NCBI GenBank assembly: GCA_028532985.1
Contig: JANCIK010000008.1
Coordinates: 3,286,001 to 3,350,000 of the forward strand
Source of the DNA: Stropharia rugosoannulata
Lineage: Eukaryota > Basidiomycota > Agaricomycetes > Agaricales > Strophariaceae
DNA length: 64,000 nt
Direction: 5' to 3'
Positions 11,699-22,719 of this stretch are shown here, piece after piece (within the stretch, counting starts at the first letter, position 1; every line of letters starts with the position of its first letter). The notes under the pieces were generated by a model. That model had not been told where the DNA came from, did not search any database, and was given only the letters and a program-made list of their open reading frames with translations. A program made the translations under genes and the position numbers.

Positions 11699-12151
11699 TG
11701 TCTTGCCAAGCGACAAGACAGAGTTGTGAAGAGAGAGCTAGCTGACTTATGAGCCCTAAGTCAGAGAAAGGTATAAGAGGTGGTATTCTCAAAGAACTAA
11801 CTGGAGAGTTAGCTCGGTATCTACTACATCTTATATACCTATTGTTGTATGGTATAAATAGTAGTGTGCACACACGTAGTTCAAAGGGGAAGGGGGGCGC
11901 AGTAGGAAGTAAGTAATGTTCGGGTTCCTCTGCCACGGGTGTGGGATGAGGTTCCACGAGTGCGAGAGAGAGAAGTAACAATTGTTCTCTCTCCAACGAG
12001 AAGGTTCGTAAGTAGAAATACAACTGCGAGGTCGTTCGCTTAAGTAAACGGGGAATGGGGCGATATGATAAGATAAGAAGGATTGGTAAGAAGGAATCAT
12101 ATCACGATAAGATAAGAGTGAAAAAGAAAAGATAGTATGGACTTTGTAACA
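11699..12151 (-). repeat. Gypsy-1 5' LTR (453 bp)
   Basis: Begins TGTCTTGCC and ends TTTGTAACA on the plus strand. It differs from the 4095-4547 copy at three positions, each TpG here where the partner has CpG. As the element is on the minus strand, this LTR would carry the promoter. Confidence 0.97.
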
Positions 12152-12534
12152 GCTACTGGTCCAATCACCTCCCTTCCCCAGAAAATATTGACTGCACACA
12201 TATCTCCAGTGTTCTGGCTCAATTCCTCAAACTATGTATTCTCTTTTGGATTGAAGTCATGAACCTTCTTAAACTTCAAACTTCTTGTACTTTAAGCTTG
12301 CAGCATGCTTACTCATGGGCTTGTCAGCTAGTAAGTAGACTCTATTCCTATAGCTTCTGTGCACTACTAACAAACTTTGAAGCCAGGGAGTCATGCCTTG
12401 TTGGCAGAACAATTGGCAGATGTAGCGAGTTTTTCTATTAATTTTGCTGGAAGTCCTGCAGTGACGTCAACATCTATTTACTATCACTAGCAACATGGAA
12501 ACGAAAGTCTGACTTGATCCAAAGCTGGAGAAAG

Positions 12535-14755
12535 ATGTTTCCCAGTATTCCTTCCATGGCACACAGCGCAGAGAACCATGCAACCCCTTTGCTAGTGATA
12601 CCAAGAGACACAGGCTTTCATTCAATGGTGATCTCCTCGGATGGCACCAAGATAGCTGCAGGAGCAGGCTTCTGTACTATTGTTTTTTGGGATACCATGA
12701 CTGGTGCGGAGAAAGACCATCGTTTTGGATACCATCTATACAATGTGAGATCCCTTGCATTTTCAAAGGATCAAAAATATCTGGTCTCGGGGGCAGATGA
12801 CGGTCGTATGAACATCTGGAACCTGGGAACACACGCCGTCCTGAGTAGTAGTGGTAAAGAAAACCAAGGCCTCTTACCAACATATGTTGCAATATCTGCC
12901 GAGGGAACTATTGCATGCAGAAGTGGGGATAAAACTATCTTAGTGTGGCATATAGCCCATGAAAAAGCTTTGAGAGTTATAGAAGGTCACTCAGAAGGCA
13001 TTACTTGTGTGGACATCTCAAACAATGGGAAAAGGATTCTGTCTGGGTCCAAGGACAAAACAGCCAGGATTTGGGATACAAAAACTGGGGTGCAACTCCG
13101 AATGATGGAGAACCATACCAACTCTGTTAATTCCGTAAAATGGGCATACAAGAGCAGTTACCTCTGTTTGCTTTTCAAACAATGCAAACCTTCTTCTATC
13201 AGGGTCACACAACCAATCAGCTTGTGTTTGGGATGTCAAGACAGGTGCACAACTGCATCTTTTTGCATGTTTTAACTGTGTTGTATCCGTGGCTTTTATA
13301 CCTCATAGTGCACAGATTGCTGTACTGGAAGACAGAGCCATATGCATTTGGGATACAGTGAATCATTCGAATACCTCTGAGAATACTAGTCCGAGCCAGA
13401 CTCTGTTTCCATTTCTAGTGATGAACAACGAATACTATTGTCGATGCATCCAATGACCCCACTGGATACCCTCACACCCTCCAAACATCGACTCTGCCCT
13501 TCATACAGCCCGATACCTTCTACTCTCCACAACTGAACCCACTGCGCCAGCAATCGGCCACGGCTCCAATGAGCCTCAACACCATACCACCTGCTTACCC
13601 TGATTGCCCCATTATATATTCCACGCAGAGTCTTGCATGTCAAACCTTACCGGACAGAGCAAGTGGAACCCTCCCTTCAAAACAGAGTGCTTGGAAAACT
13701 GCGTTCCCCCTGCAGGGTCGCCTGGGAGGCATAGCCCGTCGACGATGCAGAAGAGGCTCTTGGGAAAAGGAGGAGGACCTGAAGACTTAAATTTACACAG
13801 AAACACAAAAAAAAAAAAACTATCGTGGATGCAACCTGGCCGTGGGGTCACCGAGTGTGAATCTGGTACAGGCCGGAAAATACATCTACTCATGCCTGAT
13901 GAAGATTCTCGTGTCAACTCAGTTCTGTATTGGATAAAGTCATGAAGGACGAACTGACGCTGGATCTGGATATCATGTGTGTGGCGCTTTCGAGGGATGG
14001 CACTCAGTTTGTATCTGCAACAAGAAAACATATTGTGTTGAAGTGGGACACCGAGACGGGTGAACAGCTTCAAAAGCTACCTATTTCTGGACTGTCAGGA
14101 ATCCTTTAGCGCCATGACCTACTTCAAAGATAGATATATAATCGCTACTGCTGCATTAGTCAGCCAGACTTTTATGATTTGGGATAGCGTAAAGGGGGGC
14201 CTGATACGTACCATGGAGACCGAGCTTTTCATTGTCACTTTGGACTTTAAAAGTGATGGAAAACAAATTGTGGCAGGTACAGACATCTCCCTGGAATTAT
14301 GGAATGTAGAGACAGGCCAATGACTGCGCCCCGTTCCGGTTTTCAGCATATGCTCAGCCGTGATTTCGTTTGACGGCTCGACCATAGTGGTGGTATTACA
14401 TGATAACGCCATTCGAATTTACGACAGCAAGGCTCTTGATGAATAGGATATCCTTAGGGGATATCAAGGCCAGGTCAGTGCCATTACAATCTCGCGTGTT
14501 GGCTCGAAAGTAGTCTCTGGTTCCTATAATGGCACTGTGCGAGTCTGGAATCTGGAAAGTCCTTCAAGTTTTCTTGATGAGTCTGGCTGGATTCGCTCAC
14601 ATTCAGAAGGCCATTGTCTTATATTTGCCTCGGCGGATCACAACTTGCAAGGATATTCAGCTCTGCAACGTGTAATGTCTGAGGAAGGATACGCCTTGGT
14701 GACCTTTTTCCCGGATGCACAGGGGGAGTATTGGACCAATATTATGTCCCAATGA
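12535..14755 (+). pseudogene. Decayed WD40-repeat gene
   Basis: Several WD40 repeats are readable: SGSKDKTARIWDTKTG near 13045, SGSHNQSACVWDVKTG near 13200 in a shifted frame, KWDTETGEQ near 14040, IWDSVKGG near 14180 and SGSYNGTVRVWNLE near 14515. The frame changes near 13140, the 13380-13940 stretch has no repeats, and the later part has in-frame stops after VETGQ (about 14323) and KALDE (about 14443). No NTPase domain lies upstream, where a CpG-free stretch (12152-12425) and Gypsy-1 begin. It looks like the beta-propeller part of a NACHT-WD40 type protein, a common Agaricomycete architecture, now decaying. Unrecognised introns could remove some but probably not all breaks. Confidence 0.65.
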
Positions 14756-14947
14756 ACTAACATCGATTGACTGTACATATGAAATTTCCTGTAAGTTGCA
14801 ATGGGAACATCTGAACATGTCTTGAAGGACGGATTGATGAACCAGGGCAGGTTCTGCGTAATGGCCGTCATTGCCAAACGACTATAAAACATGTGACAAT
14901 TATTTCCGGCGTAGTGGTGGCTGTGCGCTGGAACTTGGCCTCAATCC

Positions 14948-16898
14948 ATGTCCATCTGGGCCGTGCTGAGCATCCTCACAACAGCATGGTCCCTTATTCA
15001 CGTCGTCAGATACATTCATGAACGCAGGAGGAAGAATTTGGCACAAAGTCGGCCCTTGTTCTCCTCTGGGAGCAGCTGGCGACACACCCAGGTGACACTC
15101 AATGGGATCAAGTTGCAGGTCTCGACGACGCGCTGGAACATCCACCACGACCGGTTCTCATCTTTTCTGAGCCGGGGAAGTAACAGAAGGGTTGCTACTG
15201 CCGTACGGACTGTCTATGATCTTGGGGTAGTCATGGGTGGACTGGGGATGGCAGTTGCAATTCTGTTTGTGATATGGAAGTGCGGCGAGGCTGTTGGTAT
15301 TCTCCTCCACAACGTGGGCTCGTCTTCGGGATCTACGAGTGTATTGTATCCCCGGAGCTTTGTAATGGAAGACGAAAATGAAGTGTACAAGCGGAGCATG
15401 ACGGACATAACACCCATCGTGCGCTTCTTTTTGTTTCTTTATTTTGTTCATTAACGACCCAGAAGCTCTAGATACCGGGCGTTACTGTACCTATCTCGCA
15501 TCTGCCTGTTATTATTCTGGCTGTATTTATCTCCCAAGCTGTCCATGAGCTTGGACATGCCCTTGCGGCGACATTGTACGTCCCTCTTTTCACTATTTTT
15601 TATCTTATTTACTGATGTATAGGTAGGGAATTTCTCCCCATGACCGCATGCGGAGCGTCGATAATTGGATGTATACCAGCTGCGTTCGTGTCGTTTCCCA
15701 GTAGCGGCATGAACGGTCTGAATCCACGCGCGCGTGCACGCATAACCGCTGGGGGACCATTTCACAACCTCGTCTTTTGGCTGTCTTTGGTTTTAATCAC
15801 GCGGGTCAGGATCATCAACATCATCGGGCTGCTCTCCGGCTACCGCGATATATCTGGCGTGGGCAAGGTGGTAGTAGACGTCGATTCGGTGCGTTGTACC
15901 AGTTCCAATAAATTCTTCGCTGATACGTTCGCTACAGGAATCGCCTCTTTCCTTGCATCTCCAGCCAGGGAGCATTATTAGCAAATTGGACGATGTCCCT
16001 CTAGCCCTGTCAACCATGGCAGACGACAAGTGGACTGATATTTTACAAGGCAAAATGAAAAGTACCACCTCAGGCTGGTGTGTCCCCACGGCTATTCTGG
16101 GTATTGTCCCCCCCTCACTGTTGTTGCTTGCACGTCTGACCGCTTCTGATCAGCTAAAACGGACTCGTGCTGCGACCGTGCATCCAAGCACTCCCCCCTT
16201 GCATGTTTCGTAACGCAAGACAGTCTTTCCCGGGGGTGTATTGATCCGGTACCTGTCATGACCTCCGCTGGCGTTGAACGATGTGACCCACTGGGAAGCT
16301 GCCCCGATGGCTCCCTGTGTGTCGTTCCCCGCGGGGACAGTCACCTTTTGCGACTTACGGTTGCCCCGAGCATCTCGCATCTCGATGAGCAGAGCGTCGT
16401 CCTGTGGAGCGGCTCGTCGATGGAGGTGTGGGAGGAAGGTCAGTGCGACATCCTTCGGAAATCGACTCACAACTAACTCGTGCTCACAGTACAAGTAAGC
16501 ACCTGGGTACCCCGTATACCCATCCTGCCTCTATGGCTTCCCCCTCTTTTAGGCATATTTTTTGAGTATGTGGGCACCTTCCTCCCCAATATTTTGTAGT
16601 CAACTCATTGGGCAGGTACCTGATCATGGCCACTTTGTCGCTCTACTTCTTCAACCTGCTCCCACTTCCCCACCTTGATGGCACCGCGCTGCTTGATGCG
16701 CTGCTTGACTGCGCATCGCCGTTGCACCGCGTTTCGGTCTCGTTTGACTTCTCTTCGCTCGAAGCTGGTAGCGGGGGAGGCGAGCTACAGGTCAACAGAC
16801 GATGGAAGGGGAGGATTATGCGCTACTGCCCATATACGATGCTTGGGATTGTTGTGTTCTATGTCGCGGTTTCATTGGTTAATTCCATTATGTATTGA
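14948..16898 (+). CDS. Site-2 protease (M50 membrane metalloprotease)
   Basis: A multi-exon gene for a site-2 protease, which cuts membrane-anchored substrates within the bilayer; in fungi the best-known substrate is SREBP in sterol and hypoxia control. Start at ATG 14948. The first exon has a hydrophobic N-terminus and the segment [14 protein letters not shown]. The zinc site HELGH is at 15544-15558, followed by a GT-AG intron at about 15576-15626. Next come [20 protein letters not shown], a PDZ-like [12 protein letters not shown], a cysteine-rich lumenal part ([33 protein letters not shown]) and the third zinc ligand in [17 protein letters not shown] at about 16640-16690. Stop at 16896. The order matches the family. 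Exon borders around 15420-15470, 16100-16150 and 16490-16620 are inferred. The gene looks intact. Confidence 0.85.
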
Positions 16899-18495
16899 TA
16901 TCGCCGAGCAGAACAGAATCCCTTCTTGGATCAACTGAATTTCGCGCAATCTAAAGCTTGGAACAAGTAACACAAGTACACTGTCTATGTATGTTACAAC
17001 AGAAACGGCACAAAAAGGGTTCTCCGATTATCCTTGAAGTGTCACTATCAAAAATGTACCTTTCGTCGTTCTGCTTATCGATATTTGAAACAACATCCCG
17101 GGCCATTATGAATTTATTCAAAGTAGTTTTGTTGTTAAAATCGATCTTTCAGGAGTGTAGAGCTAAGTAATCAATTGAATAATCGTTTGATCAACGCTTC
17201 CTTCGCAGGTCCAAGTCGCCGCCGTTCAATAATCAGCAACGAAGTCAAGATATCATCAAATAGCTCCTGCCCGTCGGGTGTAACCTCTAGTTGCGACTGT
17301 AGCGTTCGCAGCGTCGGCCCCAGGTGAGGTGTGAACCTCGCAAGGAGTGTCATTTTATTCTTGCTCCATAACATACACTAATTGAGCGAGAAGAGTGAAT
17401 AGTCTCGTAAGCTGTTCCGAAGGCCAGTTATTAGCATATAAGAAGCTTACTCACCACACAGGGCCGGTGTGAATAGTCCCATCGGATACGCTGGCGAAAC
17501 TGCATCGGCCCTTGCTCTCTTGGTAAAGTATACCACCACACCCCCTACGTGATGTCACAGCCTACTTTAACTTGTACTAACAATCAGAGTATAGTAACTC
17601 GTCTCACCCATCCCCGACTTCCTTGTTTCGTGAGTAGATTCGAGATGTCTCTGATGTGACTACCGATTTGTAGGCGGCTAGCAGCTTCGATTACGCCCAT
17701 TCTACACCAAGCACCAGTCAGAATCCTCACTGCACGCGCTAGCGCTCAAGCGCTCATCGCCATACGCACTCGAATTCCGCGACGACGACCCCATGCTCGC
17801 TCGCGCCCCGATATATGGTTGTTATATGCGCCAACGGCTGGAAACAGTTCATGCTGACGGTGATATAATACGGCGGACGTGTGTCCTGCGCTTCTGCAGG
17901 GGGCACCAATACCATTGCATTGCTCCCGATTGAGGAGAACGCGTACGTGACATTTGTATTAGGCCGTTGCGCCGTTACATACCTGCCAGCACAGCATTTA
18001 TCAGCGACTGAAAACTTTCAGAGAAGTGTGAATTACTGAGGTGGACCTCCTGCTGGGGATTCAGAGGGCGACCACTGTGGAATGCCAACATATGGCGATG
18101 ATGATGACGCCCGTGGTTCAATTAGTGCGCGCACTGCTTGCTCAGAGCCATGTATTTCGTCCCCTGCGCTCCAGGCGAGCATTATATGTTGCTCGCGAGT
18201 ACTCTCATCCCTACCTTCTTGAGCAGAAGATGCGGTCCAGCTTGGATGGTCCAAAACATCATTTTCGTCTTCATAACCGGGCGGGGGGGCCTGCGGTACT
18301 GATGCACTACAAGGTCATACAAAGCTGTTAGCGTGCGGTGGGCACCGAAGAAATGGGTTTTTTCCGTGCCTGGTCATGATCATACGTGAACAAGGTGTAG
18401 ATTGTTTGCAAATTGTTTGGCCGATATTCACCTACACGTTTAATTATACATTCTTACATAGCACGTTCAATAAACGCTATCGTTCATGATACGCC
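16899..18495. other. Intergenic region with two unassigned minus-strand ORFs
   Basis: A 67-codon minus-strand ORF at 17171-17374 and a minus-strand exon-like stretch at 18033-18300 (with PPPGYEDEND and a stop at 18033) look coding by composition, but I recognise neither. The second may be the last exon of a gene whose upstream part is separated or lost because the fold-back element at 18499 lies just beyond it. Nothing else is supported. Confidence 0.4.
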
Positions 18496-18498
18496 ACA

Positions 18499-19315
18499 CA
18501 CCACAGGAACCTGAGGTTTTCAGGTGACCTGAAATTTTCAGAGAAACTTGGGTTTTTGTTTTAAGAATTAAATACACTGAAATCTTAGACGAAAGTAGCA
18601 ATTACGGTATATATGAAATGTCACCTTAAATTAGAAACTTAGGTGGAGTTTTGTTGTTGACTGAAATGATGCACAAAATCTTCAGTTTATTTATTAGAGA
18701 GAACAGAAACGATAACTAGAGTTTCTCAACAGGTTTGAGACAGACAAAAAGCTTTGATTTAATACAGACTGAAGACCTAGTTAAAACTTAGGTTAATGTG
18801 TCAACAATTTTGGACGACGCCAATTGTGACTAAATCTATTGTTTTGAACAGTTCTAATATTATGGCTAATACGTGAACCTTTTGTTATACTAAAACTTGA
18901 TTTACAATAGATTAATAAGTTTTTGGGCTAACAAAAGATTCAAGTATCAAGTGAGGTTTCGACGTGTCAAAAACAAGAGGTTCCGTCACAATTGTAGTCA
19001 TGCAAAATTGTTGACACATTACCTCAGTTTTGACTAGGTTTTCAACCTGTATTAAATCAAAGCTTTTTGTCTGTCTCAAACCTGTTGAGAAACTCTAGTT
19101 ATCGTTTCTGTTCTCTCTAATAAATAAACTGAAGATTTTGTGCATCATTTCAGTCAACAACAAAACTCCACCTAAGTTTCTAATTTAAGGTGACATTTCA
19201 TATATACCGTAATTACTACTTTCGTCTAAGATTTCAGTGTATTTAATTCTTAAAACAAAAACCCAAGTTTCTCTGAAAATTTCAGGTCACCTGAAAACCT
19301 CAGGTTCCTGGGGTG
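18499..19315. mobile_element. Fold-back element FB-1 (817 bp, CACC ends, 3-bp TSD)
   Basis: Two nearly identical inverted arms of about 313 bp (18499-18812 and 19003-19315) flank a 190-bp centre that is itself a more diverged palindrome. The ends are CACCACAGGAACC on the left and its near-complement on the right, flanked by ACA on both sides (18496-18498 and 19316-19318). No coding capacity. The first 45 bp match the ends of FB-2 at 32508-34218. A CAC start with a 3-bp duplication fits the CACTA/CMC or Harbinger-like range; the family is inference. Confidence 0.9.
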
Positions 19316-19318
19316 ACA

Positions 19319-20301
19319 TTTAATATGTGTAGGAATGATATGTACTGATGCTCAGCGCTCAATTTTCAATACATTCAACGAGTTCACGTTCAGGGTAAAT
19401 TCTATGGAAATCGCGACTGGCCTGCTCACTTTTGTGACAGCCAAGTCGTTCGGCTAACATTGCACCATATGTATCTGATCTAAAAATGGCATTTGTTTGT
19501 TCTTTCGGTCGGTGACGCCGGCGGCCTCCCCATAGACCTCCGGAAGGACTGTACGCTGTGAGACGCCTGTGAACGGATGCCGTACGGAAAGAAGCCGACG
19601 AATGGACACATTGCTATGGGAGCTCAGTGGATGGGGACGGGCGCCTAAGGATGTTTTTCAAGCACGTCTCGGGGCAGCACTTGAGAAAGACGAACGCAGC
19701 TAGGTTGTTGACGGAAATTACAATAAGCTGACTGAGAGTATGCTTTGGAAGATACTACAGACGTAATCTGCCAGTGTCTCCGGTCCCTTGCATATATTCT
19801 CACTGATACCATACTTTACACATGTAGGGCTAAACCAGCCACTTTATGTGTACTTCCCGCGTCTAGTATGCCAGCGCACATTCTTGACGCTTTTTCGTCT
19901 TACGAGCCTCTGCGCCCCAGGATGCTATGAAGGTCCCAGAGAAACGTTTTTTTCTCGAGAAAGCATAATATGGTGGTGTATGACGAGCCACTCAATCGAC
20001 CAGCAGAGGAACGAAGCAGGAATGGGAGTTATGGGTTTTGAAAATGGATCTGACCCTTTGATGAGCAAAATGAGACGGTTCACTGGGTGGGGGAAGGACG
20101 TTAAGATATGGTTGGAGGAGGTCAAGGCTACGCGGCTGAAATAAGATACACATTCAACGCTTACTATGTGACCACTTCTAAATGAACTAAATAGTAAGAG
20201 TTTCTAGCTTGAACTTATGCCTTCATCACTGGCACATCCGACCGGGCGGAGATAGCAATGGGGTAAATATATTTAACTCCGCACCAGGACACAACACGGT
20301 G
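19319..20301. other. Intergenic, no supported gene
   Basis: Short ORFs exist on both strands (for example near 19788-20144) but none shows a domain, signal peptide or plausible exon structure. Confidence 0.5.
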
Positions 20302-21162
20302 TTACGGTTGGGAGGTCCAATTGGGTTGATGCGCGCCAAACGTGCCATGCTGTGGCTGAGATGACATTTGAAGCTGCCAATGGGCGGAGGAGCCGTAATT
20401 CCCCATGGCAGAGTAGGGCTTCGTTTTAGGGAGTCCCACATCTGCGCCTACTGTCTGCGTTGATGGTTGGACACTGGGTGGCAGCACTGAAATGACTGAA
20501 GGAGGCGGGTTCCACTGGGCAGGATAAAAACCACCGCTCTGATGTTGCGGGCCTAAAACCACTGGCTCTTGATCCGCCTGCTGTTGCGACGCAAGAATTA
20601 CGCTGGGAGCTTGATAGGTAGGGTAGGATGGACGACCGCCAGATTGTTGTGCCCTACCTAAGCCAGGGGCGAGCGGAGGTCCACTTGGGACACTGGTAAC
20701 TAGTGGGAGCGTCGCCTGCCTACGCTGCACCTTTGATGGACGACGGCCCAGGCTCGATGGTAAGTCCAGGGAACTGTCGAGACGCATGGGGGATCCCGGA
20801 CGGTAGTTCTGAACATTTGCATCATGAGCCCCTACCCTCCGCATCTTTAGTATTTTGCCAACATGTATGTGCATGGGGATTAAACAACCACCTGGAGCCA
20901 ACGTTGCCCATTTCACTGCGGGTAAATGCTCTACTTGGGGTTTCCGTCCACCTCGAATGATCATATAGCTGCAGAACAGAGCGATAAGAAACAAAGATCC
21001 CATAGATGCAAGAGCGGGTATAAAGAATTTATCATGAATGACTTGGCTCGTGGTTGATTTCGAACCCGGTTCAGATGTGGGGGCTGGTGAGCATACGACG
21101 GGTGATATAAGTAGTAGAGTGGAGAAAAAGACCAATGACCAAGTCTGCCATAATGCCTTCAT
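20302..21162 (-). CDS. Single-pass membrane protein with Pro/Gln-rich tail
   Basis: An uninterrupted 286-codon frame. I chose ATG 21162 (MKALWQTWSLVFFSTLLL), which opens with a signal-peptide-like hydrophobic run; the upstream in-frame codon at 21210 is not ATG. After a short Ser/Thr-rich outer segment comes one membrane span (about residues 46-70, PALASMGSLFLIALFCSYMI) followed by RGGRK, which predicts an inward-facing C-terminus. The tail of about 210 residues is rich in Pro, Gln and Ser. The layout is type I. Similar proteins occur in many Agaricomycetes without known function; a wall- or surface-sensing role is only a guess. Confidence 0.7.
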   Translation of the reverse strand: MKALWQTWSLVFFSTLLLISPVVCSPAPTSEPGSKSTTSQVIHDKFFIPALASMGSLFLIALFCSYMIIRGGRKPQVEHLPAVKWATLAPGGCLIPMHIHVGKILKMRRVGAHDANVQNYRPGSPMRLDSSLDLPSSLGRRPSKVQRRQATLPLVTSVPSGPPLAPGLGRAQQSGGRPSYPTYQAPSVILASQQQADQEPVVLGPQHQSGGFYPAQWNPPPSVISVLPPSVQPSTQTVGADVGLPKTKPYSAMGNYGSSAHWQLQMSSQPQHGTFGAHQPNWTSQP

Positions 21163-21723
21163 CGAGTAGGACAGGATGGGTGCTCCCGGAGAGGGACAAG
21201 CGGCGCTCAATATTTATGTTTTAAGCAAAATGTGCTTCTTTTCGCATGACGAAGAACCGAAATGATAGGCTAGACTACGGAATAAGCTTGAGGCCAAGTC
21301 CTGAGGCATGAGATCTGTTAATATAACCACTGGTAAAATGTCCCAGAGCTGTTGAGCAAGTGGAGACGTTGATCAGACCTACGGTCTCAACCTCTTGTTT
21401 TTATCCCGGACAGCTCGGTTCATAAACTACGGACACATAGAAATAGCATGTAATACTAGAACTGAGTATGCACACGCTGATATCGGTCTGATACGGACGC
21501 GGAGAGAATATTGTTTCATTCGCGCTCATAAAATGCGACTAAAAAAGAGACTTCATTGGTATCCGAGTCCCGTTGTTCTAAATGTATGCTATGACATAAA
21601 AGTGTCATTAAAATAAATTTCAGAGTTTTCGTGTATATCTGTAATCGCATTCTGTGACCTTGTATACGTGGAATTGACTTGAGCAACCATCAGCGTAGGT
21701 GCAAACGCCTATTGTGGTCTGCG

Positions 21724-22560
21724 TTAGAATATTGCGTGAAATAAATTAGACCGCTCACTGACAATTCCAATAATACATAACGCGTTAGAGTACTCTCTTA
21801 GTGCATGTATAACTGGGCTGCTGCTGCAGAAAAGCTTAACAAATATTACTGTAGCCGTAAGTAGATTGAATAAGGAATATATCACCGCAGACTCGGCAAC
21901 TATGCGTATGACGCCCTTGTACACCAGATAACTGCCGTTTACTTCATTCCTTGGCCCAATTATAGAGCTGCAGATGATATACGACGTTACCACACTAGTA
22001 ACGGAGCACATTGTAATGAATGATGCAAACAAAGCGTTATGGAGATTTGCAGCATCATAGAAGCGAAAGGACGGGATAAAAGATGTTGATCCTTGGAATG
22101 CGATAGCAGCTATTCCTAGACCTCATGTAAATATTATCAGATTCATGTCATTTTGATGTACACAATTGTACTCACATAACTCGGCAGCGAGACAGAGCAA
22201 AGGCACCGTTATGCGCAAGAGTGAGGATTCGGTCAGGATATAGCACCTCCATATCTAGATTACGTCTCAAAAGGTTACCAAACCCTAAATGAGAACGCTT
22301 ACTAATATTGAGTCGCCCAAAATGAAAGAACAATATTCGATGATGTTTTGCAGTAGATCCTGAACTTTTCCAAAAGGTAATCTTCGACTGGAATAAATGG
22401 AATCGACTGTTTCGCCATGTTCAATGAATCGAAAAATTGAGAGCCTCCATTCAAGTGCCACCTGAGCCAGAGTGAACAAGAAGAGAGCCGTTATTGTGAT
22501 ACTGATAATGGCGCGGCGTTGTCGTACTTGCGATACTAACTTCTGTTGTAAATTATTCAG
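21724..22560 (-). CDS. 7TM membrane protein, basidiomycete type (A), partial model
   Basis: Spliced minus-strand exons give a multi-span protein. Near 22500-22290 runs ALFLFTLAQVALEWRLS to the end of GDSIL; an intron at about 22296-22240 joins this to IWRCYILTESSLLRITVP. A second intron (about 22175-22125) leads to LGIAAIAFQGS and then the last exon with YKGVIRIVAESAVIYSLF. The motifs D-x-I-L-[IV]-[WY]-R-C-Y and V-E-S-A-x-x-Y-S are typical of a large, poorly characterised 7TM family in Agaricomycetes. The N-terminal exons (about 22560-22720) are only partly resolved. Stop at 21724. Function unknown. Confidence 0.6.
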
Positions 22561-22719
22561 AGTAAATATCTTTCATATTTATTACTTACCGTAGACATAG
22601 AATGTGTGGCAGTAGAAAAAAGTGTATATTCCTAAGGAGCTATCATATAGATACCTTTAGACAGTTTGAGTATAGTTTACCTGTCAAGAACATTAACAGC
22701 AAAGTGGAGTTTAAACTAG

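Larger units (their letters stand above)
4095..12151 (-). mobile_element. Gypsy-1: Ty3/gypsy chromovirus LTR retrotransposon
   Basis: An 8,057-bp element read on the minus strand. Two 453-bp LTRs bracket gag, pol (protease, reverse transcriptase, RNase H, integrase, chromodomain) and a third ORF in the position where env-like genes sit. A purine-rich tract (AGTAAGGGGGTAA on the minus strand, + 4548-4560) abuts the 3' LTR. The LTRs differ at only three bases, so insertion was fairly recent. Pol and the third ORF are broken by seven in-frame TGA codons, so the copy is not autonomous. Flanks GATGA (left) and GCTAC (right) do not form a target-site duplication, which suggests recombination between elements or later rearrangement. 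Confidence 0.95.

Noticed and set aside
11640..11700. A true tRNA gene next to the Gypsy-1 LTR
   Set aside because: Only anticodon-arm and T-loop-like parts are present; the T-stem and acceptor stem do not pair.
17171..17374. 67-codon minus-strand gene
   Set aside because: Composition is plausible but there is no family match and an in-frame stop lies just upstream of the ATG; noted only in the intergenic entry.
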